This document shows positions 1 to 5,218 of a stretch of 6,073 nt of DNA, one piece after another (positions within the stretch are counted from its first letter, which is position 1; the number at the start of each line of letters is the position of its first letter). The stretch is from Bacteroides sp. UBA7333. GTDB lineage: Bacteria; Bacteroidota; Bacteroidia; Bacteroidales; Bacteroidaceae. The stretch lies in assembly GCA_002471195.1 (NCBI GenBank), contig DKPN01000029.1:32178-38250 (forward strand), given 5' to 3'. A model generated the notes under the pieces. It saw only the letters and a program-made list of their open reading frames with translations, was not told the DNA's origin and searched no databases. A program made the translations under genes and the position numbers.

Positions 1-341
1 CAAATGACAATGAAGTGATCTATCACAAAAAAGCATATTATCAAGAAATTGACTATTTAATAAATACCGATGATATTCAAATGGTTGTAGATGCAAAATA
101 CAAACCACGTTACGAAAATCATAACATTAGCAAAGATGATATGCGACAGATTTGCGGATATGCAAGATTAGAAGAAATTTACAAGACACTAAATAAAAGC
201 TATTCTGAAACTATTGATTGTTTGATAATTTATTCACACCAAAGTTGCCCAATCAGTTTCACAAAAGAAGATTTGAAAAAACAAAAAGAGAGAGGGTATG
301 CAAATTTCTACAAATTAGGAATCTCATTATTAGAACTATAA
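1..341 (+). CDS. mcrC: McrC-like restriction endonuclease subunit, C-terminal part (5' end outside window)
   Basis: The frame is open from position 3 with no true start, so this is the C-terminal 112 residues of a longer gene. The sequence EIDYL, with its Asp codon at 51-53, is followed 13 residues later by VVDAKYK, with Asp at 90-92 and Lys at 96-98. This is the PD-(D/E)XK nuclease core, and the 13-residue spacing equals that of the catalytic D...DxK of E. coli McrC as I recall it. Downstream, DDMRQICGYARL and a late LIIY strand also look like the McrC C-terminus. In McrBC systems McrC is the nuclease that works with the GTP-driven motor McrB to cut DNA with modified cytosines. The mcrB partner would lie upstream, outside the window. 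The end looks natural (TAA at 339-341), so the IS66 element did not truncate the gene. The family call rests on motifs only. Confidence 0.8.
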   Translation, partial: NDNEVIYHKKAYYQEIDYLINTDDIQMVVDAKYKPRYENHNISKDDMRQICGYARLEEIYKTLNKSYSETIDCLIIYSHQSCPISFTKEDLKKQKERGYANFYKLGISLLEL

Positions 342-373
342 ACCAGTATGAAGAACGATAGATATATAAATAG

Positions 374-455
374 AGCGATCGCCTAACAAACAGTTTGGTG
401 TCAGGCGGGTGATAGTTGGCAATCAATGTTTGTTGTTCGTACCAACATTATCGCT
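374..455. other. Structured non-coding element after mcrC, cut by or abutting the IS left end
   Basis: This is a short non-coding stretch rich in inverted repeats. It starts with the palindrome GCGATCGC (375-382). GCCT (381-384) pairs with AGGC (403-406) across a small hairpin. GATAGTTGG (411-419) pairs with CCAACATTATC (442-452) with a two-base bulge. AGCGAT (374-379) is complementary to ATCGCT (450-455), closing the whole unit. GCCTAAC at 381-387 fits the RYYYAAC half-site of integron attC sites, but no GTTRRRY partner is seen. The nested pairing suggests a mobile repeat or a folded transcript end rather than an ordinary intergenic gap. It is not a classical intrinsic terminator because no T run follows. 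Confidence 0.35.
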
Positions 456-480
456 AATCCCCCGAGTAACTACACGTTTT
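454..480 (+). repeat. IS66 left terminal inverted repeat (IRL)
   Basis: The 27 bases match the reverse complement of 2928-2953. The inner 17 positions, from CCGAG to ACGTTTT, differ at one base only. The outer tip reads CTAAT followed by five C, against GTAAG and four C at the right end. The tip therefore carries an extra C and changed terminal bases, which may reduce transposase recognition. Confidence 0.88.
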
Positions 481-522
481 AGCCACTAATCTTAATTCCG
501 ACCTTTGCTCAAAACGATTATT

Positions 523-913
523 ATGATTCAAATGAGTAAAGAGGAGTTTACAATGCTCTTAGAGCGCCAGCGCTCTAGTGGTCTTTCTATTAAAGACTTC
601 TGTTCCAATGAAGTTTACACAGAGTCAAGTTTCTACTATTGGAAATCAAAGTTTGGCTATTCGCGTAGTTATCGTACTCAGCAAGCAGACACTTCTATTG
701 AGCAATTTGCTCCTGTTTCTTTTAAGTCCACTGTTGATAAGGAAGGTGGCTTATTCACAGCCGGCAATTAATGTTCATACAACAGAGATGTCTGAGGAAA
801 TTTGCATAGAGTTACCCAATGGGGTCAGCATTAAGTTTAAAGGTGAGATACGTTCCGGTGCTGCCTTAAGTTTACTTACCCAAATATGCTCCAGCTATGT
901 TTTGCCTAAATGA
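523..913 (+). pseudogene. tnpA: IS66 tnpA (accessory protein with helix-turn-helix), frameshifted
   Basis: The first part, starting at ATG 523 or ATG 532, encodes MSKEEFTMLLERQRSSGLSI..., with SFYYWKSKFG after it. This is the N-terminal DNA-binding region typical of IS66 TnpA. That frame stops at TAA 769-771. The conserved C-terminal block, with EICIELPNGVSIKFKG, continues one frame over and stops at 911-913. Joining the frames at about 760-766 (one extra base, for example an A in GGCAATTAATG) restores a protein of about 130 residues, the normal size. The restored end overlaps the tnpB start by 17 bases, the usual arrangement for translational coupling. A recent single-base insertion is the simplest reading. 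Programmed frameshifting is not excluded, but I see no clear slippery site. A TTG at 505 could also be a start but lacks support. Confidence 0.78.
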
Positions 914-1259
914 TACCATGCGTTACTTTCTATGCCCAGGAAAGACTGATATGCGTAAGGGCATTCATTCACTCTGCGAGGTAGTACATAACTTTATGGG
1001 TTATGATGTAAAGCAAGGCGATGTCTTTATTTTCATCAACCGCAACCGAACCACTATAAAACTTCTTCATGCAGAGTACGGTGGTTTGGTTTTGTACATA
1101 AAAAAGCTAGAGGAAGGAACATTTAGGCTTCCTTCGTATGATAAAGAGAGCAAATCATATCCTATGGAGTGGCGTGATTTAGTCATCATGATTGAGGGTA
1201 TTTCTGATAATCCTCTCAAGCGTCTCAAACGATTGAAAGATCTTCGCCAAAATGTGTAA
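897..1259 (+). CDS. tnpB: IS66 TnpB (IS66 Orf2-like accessory protein)
   Basis: The 120-residue product has the IS66 Orf2 signature: RYFLCPGKTDMRKGIHSL near the N-terminus (residues 9-26), GDVFIFINRNRTTIKLL in the middle, and GGLVLYIKKLEEGTF after it. TnpB is required together with TnpA and TnpC for transposition of IS66-type elements, though its biochemical role is not settled. Length and reading frame are intact. ATG 897 gives the MF.LN start typical of the family; an internal ATG at 918 is less likely. It overlaps the end of the tnpA region and lies 54 or 78 bases before tnpC, depending on the tnpC start. Confidence 0.93.
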   Translation: MFCLNDTMRYFLCPGKTDMRKGIHSLCEVVHNFMGYDVKQGDVFIFINRNRTTIKLLHAEYGGLVLYIKKLEEGTFRLPSYDKESKSYPMEWRDLVIMIEGISDNPLKRLKRLKDLRQNV

Positions 1260-1313
1260 ACTTCCTAAAATAGGGCTATGTATAATTGATTACTCTCCTC
1301 TTTTTAAGTATCT

Positions 1314-2852
1314 TTGAATCAAAATAAAACACCAAAGATGAGTCAGGAAGAAGAGGAATATCTTGTTACCCAAAACAAAGAACTCAAGTCCAAAGTTGAG
1401 GATTTAGAAAAGCAGTTGGCTTGGCTAAAGAGACAATATTTTGGCCGTAAGAGCGAGAAGTTGGCTCATCTGGCCCCCAGTCAGCTCAACTTGTTTGAGA
1501 GCTCCCTCTCTGAGCAGTTACAAGAAATTGAAGCAGCTAAAGAAGCAGCCGAGAAAGAGATTAAAGAATCCACAGTAGAACGTAAAAAGGAACGTCAGAC
1601 ACGCAAGATGCTTGAAGGTCTTCCTGTGGTTGAAGTTGTAATAGAGCCGGAAGGTGTTGATTTAACCCTGTACAAACGTATCGGTGAAGAGAGAACACGC
1701 ACATTGGAGTTCGAACCCGGTAAATTGTATGTGAAAGAAATTGTTCGCCCTAAGTATGGCCTAAAAGCAAATACAACTTTACCCCAAGTCGGTAAATCAG
1801 GGGTGATGATTGCACCACTTCCACTACTACCAATCTATAAAGGACTCCCGGGAGCTAGTTTATTGGCTGAGATACTACTTCAGAAATATGAATACCACGC
1901 TCCATTCTACAGACAAATACAATCGTTTCGTCATTTAGGGGTTCGTCTTAGTGAAAGCAGTCTTAAGGGTTGGTTTAAACCAGCTTGCGAGTTGTTAGCT
2001 CCGCTCTATGAGGTCTTAAAAGAAGAGACATTCAAAGCTGATTATATCCAAGTGGACGAGACCACGCTACCTGTAATAGATAATCAGGTTCATAGGGCTA
2101 AGAAAGAATATTTATGGGTAGTTCGATCGGTCATTGATGGAGCAACCTTCTTTCATTATCAAGACGGATCACGCTCTACCCAAGTAATCGAGAAATTACT
2201 CACTACCTTTCAAGGATACCTGCAGAGTGATGGATATCAAGCATACAATGTCTTTAGTGACAAGTAAGGCGTGTGTCTCATAGGCTGTATGGCTCACATT
2301 AGACGACATTTTGAACAAACCTTAGATGAACATAAATCCTTAGCAGAGTATGCATTGGCTCAAATACAAAGCCTCTACAATATAGAACGGATGGCAGATA
2401 ATGATGAGTTCGCTCCTGAACAACGTGCAGAACTACGTCAGCGTTTGGCGACTCCAATCATGGATGCACTGGAATGCTGGATGGAGACTACCTATCCCAA
2501 AGTACTACCTAAGAGTCGTATGGGACAAGCTATAGGCTATGCGTATCAATTATGGTCAAGAATGAGGAATTATCTGCAAGATGGTAGACTAAAAATAGAT
2601 AATAATCTGGCTGAAAATGCGATAAGGCCTATTGCCTTATCTAGAAAGAACTTTTTGTTTTGCGGAAACCATGAGGCTGCTGAAAATACAGCTATGATTT
2701 GTTCACTACTATCTACATGTAAAGCTCGAGGAGTAAACCCAAGAGAATGGCTCAATGATACAATAGCAAAACTACCTTATGCTTTAGAAGCTAAATCAAG
2801 GGACGAACTTGTGAAGCTACTACCGGGAATGGCTCACTCTAAAGAACTCTAA
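1314..2852 (+). pseudogene. tnpC: IS66 transposase TnpC, interrupted by an in-frame stop codon
   Basis: This is the DDE transposase of the element. The N-terminus has a Glu/Lys-rich coiled coil and the LAWLKRQYFGRKSEKL motif. The Cys-based zinc finger found in many IS66 transposases is not visible between the coiled coil and RPKYG. The catalytic core shows the first Asp in YIQVDETTLPV (codon 2055-2057), the second in YLQSDGYQAY (2229-2231) and the Glu in NNLAENAIRP (2613-2615). A TAA at 2265-2267 falls between the second Asp and the Glu. The frame continues without shift into GVCLIGCMAHIRRHFE and the normal C-terminus, so one base change from a sense codon explains it. Without readthrough the 317-residue product lacks the catalytic Glu. 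ATG 1338 (MSQEEEEY) is a likelier start than TTG 1314. Full length would be about 505-512 residues, normal for the family. Confidence 0.92.
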
Positions 2853-2927
2853 TAATACTCTAATAATATCTCAATAGCAAAATGGCTATAGTACTCGGAA
2901 ATACTATAGACATTTTGGGTATATCTA

Positions 2928-2953
2928 AAAACGTGTAGTTCCTCGGGGCTTAC
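2928..2953 (-). repeat. IS66 right terminal inverted repeat (IRR)
   Basis: The 26 bases end at ...GGGGCTTAC. Read from the outside the tip is GTAAGCCCC, the standard form for IS66 elements, so this is the better-preserved end. It is the inverted partner of 454-480. Confidence 0.9.
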
Positions 2954-2956
2954 AGT

Positions 2957-3046
2957 TTATTGATTGAAAATGAAATAATTGTAGCGACGCCAAAAGTGGA
3001 CTATGGGCATCAAAACAAAGCGTATATTATTGATATATTAGGATGA
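2957..3046 (+). pseudogene. Coding remnant (last 29 codons of an unidentified gene)
   Basis: Directly outside the right end of the IS an open frame runs 29 codons to TGA at 3044-3046. It reads LLIENEIIVATPKVDYGHQN and then KAYIIDILG. The composition looks protein-like, with alternating hydrophobic and charged residues, and there is no start codon near the IS border, so it fits the tail of a gene whose 5' part was lost. I do not recognise the family. The left flank of the IS (the end of mcrC and its structured tail) does not supply the missing part, which agrees with the missing target duplication. A chance open frame remains possible at this length. Confidence 0.35.
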
Positions 3047-3095
3047 TAACGCTAAACAACGATGAAAAGGGAGTTGTAGCAATAACTAAGAAAAT

Positions 3096-3195
3096 AAAGA
3101 TACAAAACGAATGGTGTTTTTTATGTTACATCGATTGACATTTGTGTGACATTTTAAACGATTTAAACGATGGTTTAAACGTGGTTATGTAACAT
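3096..3195. repeat. Repeat array A: three TTTAAACG repeats between 9-bp inverted repeats
   Basis: TTTAAACG occurs at 3153-3160, 3162-3169 and 3174-3181. The cluster is bracketed by the inverted pair ATGTTACAT (3123-3131) and ATGTAACAT (3187-3195). A single AAAGATAC (3096-3103) lies upstream. The same repeat words and the same bracketed layout recur at 3658-3763. The regular short spacing (9 and 12 bases) suggests protein binding sites, such as an iteron-type or transposase/integrase-type array. Its owner is unknown. Confidence 0.55.
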
Positions 3196-3228
3196 TGAGT
3201 GTAAAGACATATAAAATAACGCATTTCG

Positions 3229-3252
3229 AGGGGCATTTTAGTCCCTTTTTTT
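3229..3252 (+). terminator. Intrinsic terminator (rightward)
   Basis: AGGGGC (3229-3234) pairs with GTCCCT (3241-3246), including one G-T pair, around a 6-base loop. A run of seven T (3246-3252) follows. It would stop rightward transcripts coming from the region after the IS. It sits just beyond the end of the leftward gene at 3261 but lacks a T run in that direction. Confidence 0.6.
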
Positions 3253-3260
3253 GTTTGTGC

Positions 3261-3476
3261 CTAATCTTTATTGCTGGATGAGGTAAGGAGCTCAGAGACC
3301 TTAATAATGGCCCGTTTCGTGAGCTTAACCTCTCCTGTGGATAGTTTGAGAGCTTGTAGATAACTTTTCTTTATACCTACTTGATCATCGCTTAGATGGT
3401 CGTATATGGCGCTTATTGACCCAAAATATAGGTCTCGCTTCTCCCAGATGAGATGAACGTGTACGATTTTCCTCAT
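3261..3476 (-). CDS. Small conserved-looking hypothetical protein (71 aa)
   Basis: The product begins MRKIVHVHLIWEKRDLYFGS and has no signal peptide or membrane segment. It is basic (many Lys/Arg), with a predicted beta-rich start (VHVHLIW, DLYFGS) and a later TKRAIIKVSEL segment that resembles a strand and helix. The pattern 'IWE...YFGS..AIY' looks like small proteins I associate with Bacteroidales accessory regions, but I cannot assign a family or function. The start is the first ATG of the frame, and no Shine-Dalgarno sequence is seen, as is normal in this phylum. It stands alone: the upstream side (3477-3560) is extremely AT-rich with a palindrome, and the downstream side is a terminator for the opposite strand. 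Confidence 0.6.
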   Translation of the reverse strand: MRKIVHVHLIWEKRDLYFGSISAIYDHLSDDQVGIKKSYLQALKLSTGEVKLTKRAIIKVSELLTSSSNKD

Positions 3477-3483
3477 AATTTTG

Positions 3484-3524
3484 ATATATTATATATATTA
3501 CGATGTAAATATATATAATATATT
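3484..3524. repeat. AT-only palindrome upstream of the 71-aa gene
   Basis: A 17-base all-A/T arm (3484-3500) is matched by its reverse complement with one extra A (3506-3523/4). The spacer is CGATG, the only stretch with G or C. It begins 8 bases upstream of the start codon of the leftward gene, where the promoter or 5' leader should be. It could be an operator, a cruciform-forming site or a leader hairpin. Low sequence complexity means part of the symmetry could be chance. Confidence 0.4.
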
Positions 3525-3657
3525 GCATATAATAGATATTTATGCGTGATGTATACCCAATTTAGCAATAATAAATCACTGTTTAAGTAACCGTTTAAAT
3601 GATTCTTTAGTGGGACGTTAATAACGATTTATATGTGCGAGCGGGATGCTTTTTTGA

Positions 3658-3763
3658 TGTGTTAAAAAGTAGAATAAAGATACCAGTAAAGATACTGCAA
3701 AAAGATACCGTAAATTTCACTTAAACGGTTTAAACGGTCTAAAAAAGATACCTTTTTAACACA
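3658..3763. repeat. Repeat array B: AAAGATAC and TTAAACGG repeats inside a 12-bp inverted repeat
   Basis: A perfect 12-bp inverted repeat, TGTGTTAAAAAG (3658-3669) and CTTTTTAACACA (3752-3763), encloses 82 bases. Inside are AAAGATAC at 3676-3683, 3688-3695 and 3701-3708, two tandem TTAAACGG (3721-3728 and 3730-3737), and a fourth AAAGATAC at 3744-3751 that touches the right arm. A reverse-oriented CGTTTAAA lies outside at 3592-3599. The words and design match array A (3096-3195), so the two are probably copies of one functional site. The 3477-3960 interval contains no gene that I can support. Confidence 0.6.
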
Positions 3764-3834
3764 GTTTACACCCGATAGAACAATGCATGTTTCCATGTTT
3801 ACTTTCATAGGATGCCATTTTTAGCACTTTGCGA

Positions 3835-3849
3835 GGGGCTAAATGCCCT
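3835..3849 (+). other. GAGGGGC hairpin, sequence relative of the 3229 terminator
   Basis: GGGC (3836-3839) pairs with GCCC (3845-3848) around TAAAT, with a flanking G-T pair. The surrounding text GCACTTTGCGAGGGGC resembles GCATTTCGAGGGGC before the terminator at 3229, so the two hairpins look homologous. Here the bases that follow (TATAATTTGG) are not a T run, so termination is doubtful. Confidence 0.35.
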
Positions 3850-3898
3850 ATAATTTGGCTATAGTGAGAGTGTTAAGAGGAATATAAAGCTTTGATTA

Positions 3899-3930
3899 TT
3901 AGTGTGTTTAAAGATATTTGATTAGATTTG
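3899..3930 (+). promoter_or_regulatory. Bacteroidota-type promoter upstream of the tRNA-like gene
   Basis: TAGATTTG at 3923-3930 is a perfect TAnnTTTG -7 box. Twenty bases upstream is TTAG (3899-3902), one mismatch from the TTTG -33 box. Transcription would start near 3936, about 27 bases before the tRNA-like sequence at 3963. A second, weaker pair is TTTG 3891-3894 with GATATTTG 3913-3920. Confidence 0.5.
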
Positions 3931-3962
3931 TTGAAGAAAAAAGCGCGCGCGTCGCATATTTT

Positions 3963-4060
3963 GGCGGTATAGCACAGTTGGTAGTGCACTTACATGCAGC
4001 ATGGCTCACCACATGAAAGCATAGTGTTAGTTGTCGCTGGTTCGAGTCCGGCTGCCGTCG
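3963..4060 (+). tRNA. tRNA-like gene or tRNA pseudogene with abnormal, enlarged anticodon arm; isotype not assignable
   Basis: Three of the four cloverleaf parts are present. The acceptor stem GGCGGTA (3963-3969) pairs with TGCCGTC (4053-4059) with two G-T pairs. The D arm is GCAC/GTGC (3972-3975, 3984-3987) with loop AGTTGGTA. The T arm is GCTGG/CCGGC (4036-4040, 4048-4052) with the canonical loop TTCGAGT. Between D and T arms lie 48 bases instead of the usual 22 or so, and no 5-bp stem with a 7-base loop can be drawn. Instead ATGC/GCAT (3994-3997, 4019-4022) and CATG/CATG (4000-4003, 4012-4015) stack into a longer hairpin with an 8-base loop. CCA is not encoded. A promoter lies upstream. 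It may be a decayed tRNA, a former integration site, or a tRNA-mimic RNA. Confidence 0.5.
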
Positions 4061-4113
4061 CAAACTAGGTACAAAAGGTTTTTTTTAAGGTTTTAATGTG
4101 TTAGTGGTTAACT

Positions 4114-4152
4114 AAAGAAAGGCTTCCGGTGTTATATCGGAAGCCTTTCTTT
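4114..4152. terminator. Strong bidirectional intrinsic terminator
   Basis: A perfect 15-bp stem (4114-4128 with 4138-4152), centred on AGGCTTCCG/CGGAAGCCT, has a 9-base loop. A-rich and T-rich edges flank it on each side, so it can act in both directions. It lies between the tRNA-like gene and the convergent leftward immunity operon, whose last gene stops at 4179. Confidence 0.85.
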
Positions 4153-4178
4153 TATGTTATTCGTTGTAGTATCTATCA

Positions 4179-4877
4179 CTAAGATAAGCTCATCAATGCT
4201 TGAGTGTATCTATTTTCCAATGCCGATATTTTCGTAATAATAGAATTATTATTACTAATGTAATCTTTTGATTTCAATTCAGCTAAATAATTAATTAAAT
4301 AGATATATCTTTTTTTTTGCGCATCAACTCTCTTATAATTATTCAATACATTATTCCAATAATACTCAAAATTCACAATGGCTATACTACTTAATTTAGC
4401 TACATCAAGTGGTTGGTGAGATGTTAATTTATCTGTATCATTTGTATTGATGTAACGAGATTCTGTGTAATAATTATATTTAATTCTTAAATTATGAATT
4501 CTGAATGCTACTAAAAATAAATATTCATTTATATCAATGCTAGATAATTCCCTCAAGCATTTATTATAATCACTTATAGATTTTTCTAATTCATAAAAAT
4601 TCGCAGGACTCTCGCTGATTGTATATAAATTAATGTAATGTAGAAGTAAATATAGATTATCTTTTCTAATTTTTCTTTTTTCTTTACTATCTAATGCTTT
4701 ATGTTTACTAGCATAGTTATTACTTTTTTTAAGTGTACCATTTAATGAAATTGTAATGTCATCATTTTTAGGGTGTTTGTTATCAATAGATTGTACATTT
4801 TTAGTTTCTTTTCCCCGACTAATATAAAATATAATTAGACTTATTATTATGGCACATATAATTAAAATTATATTCAT
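4179..4877 (-). CDS. Hypothetical single-pass membrane protein (232 aa), repressor operon
   Basis: The product starts MNIILIICAIIISLIIFYIS, one hydrophobic helix (about residues 3-19) without a cleavage motif, followed by RGKETK. This suggests an N-terminal anchor with the rest in the cytoplasm. A polar, Lys/Asn-rich linker (about residues 20-75) follows, then a mostly helical domain rich in Tyr, Leu, Asn and Ile. I recognise no family and no catalytic motif. It is markedly more AT-rich than the repressor gene, which suggests recent acquisition. It is the last gene of the leftward operon: 13 bases separate it from the stop of the 99-aa gene, and a strong terminator lies 27 bases after its own stop. 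Co-expression with a phage-type repressor makes superinfection exclusion or abortive infection a reasonable but unproven guess. Confidence 0.75.
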   Translation of the reverse strand: MNIILIICAIIISLIIFYISRGKETKNVQSIDNKHPKNDDITISLNGTLKKSNNYASKHKALDSKEKRKIRKDNLYLLLHYINLYTISESPANFYELEKSISDYNKCLRELSSIDINEYLFLVAFRIHNLRIKYNYYTESRYINTNDTDKLTSHQPLDVAKLSSIAIVNFEYYWNNVLNNYKRVDAQKKRYIYLINYLAELKSKDYISNNNSIITKISALENRYTQALMSLS

Positions 4878-4890
4878 AGCTTAAAAAATT

Positions 4891-5190
4891 TTAATAAGAA
4901 AGCTCTGATGCATCGAAATGACCAATACAAGTAGTGCCATTTGTGGTGAAACATACATACTTTCCGTTTTTCACTTCTTTGATCAACATTGAACGCCCTG
5001 TTTTAATCTCCTTAACTATCTCGCCGTTGCAAAACTCTCCCCGTTGTTTGAGAATATAACTATTGGGGTTAGCGGTTAGATATTTTTCCTTAATCGCTTT
5101 TATATCATTGGTCATACCCCATAATTTGAAGAACAGAATAATTTGAAGGATGCCAAAGACTAAAAATATAATAGCAATAAATGTTGTCAT
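4891..5190 (-). CDS. Small single-pass membrane protein (99 aa), repressor operon
   Basis: The N-terminus TTFIAIIFLVFGILQIILFF (about residues 2-21) is a membrane helix. It is followed by KLWGMTNDIKAIKEKYL, an amphipathic segment seen in many small Bacteroidales membrane proteins as far as I recall. The C-terminal 55 residues contain short alternating strands (GEIVKEIKTGRSMLIKEV, GKYVCFTTNG) that resemble a small SH3-like or beta-barrel fold. No enzymatic motif is seen. It lies 28 bases after the repressor gene and 13 before the 232-aa gene, on the same strand, so the three probably share one mRNA. Its function is unknown. The ATG at 5188-5190 is the first in frame. Confidence 0.75.
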   Translation of the reverse strand: MTTFIAIIFLVFGILQIILFFKLWGMTNDIKAIKEKYLTANPNSYILKQRGEFCNGEIVKEIKTGRSMLIKEVKNGKYVCFTTNGTTCIGHFDASELSY

Positions 5191-5218
5191 AGTTATTTTA
5201 TTTAAGAGTTAATAATGA

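Larger units (their letters stand above)
454..2953 (+). mobile_element. IS66-family insertion sequence, full length but probably inactive
   Basis: The element has the usual IS66 order tnpA-tnpB-tnpC on one strand, a total length near 2.5 kb, and imperfect terminal inverted repeats of 26-27 bases whose right end reads GTAAGCCCC outwards-in, matching IS66-type tips. The three genes are intact in extent, but tnpA has a frame change near 765 and tnpC a TAA at 2265-2267. IS66 elements normally make an 8-bp target duplication. The 8 bases outside the ends (446-453 CATTATCG; 2954-2961 AGTTTATT) do not match, so the flanks were probably rearranged after insertion, or the left tip has decayed. Confidence 0.93.

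Noticed and set aside
477..507. Possible tnpA promoter (TTTT at 477-480, GACCTTTG at 500-507)
   Set aside because: Both boxes deviate from consensus. The spacing is right but the match is too weak to list as a feature.
2570..2755. 61-codon open frame on the minus strand inside tnpC
   Set aside because: It lies antisense to the conserved TnpC region containing the catalytic Glu and has no independent support.
3676..3752. CRISPR-like array
   Set aside because: The repeats are only 8-9 bases, unevenly spaced by 3-35 bases, with no spacer-sized unique segments and no cas gene.
3940..3958. GCGCGCGCGTCGC tract before the tRNA-like gene
   Set aside because: It is a short alternating GC run with no partner or reading frame. 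It may sit in the 5' leader but nothing more can be said.
3963..4060. Idea that the odd tRNA suppresses the TAA in tnpC
   Set aside because: No UUA anticodon can be placed in a 7-base loop with a stem, and the loop of the hairpin (GCTCACCA) does not read UAA.
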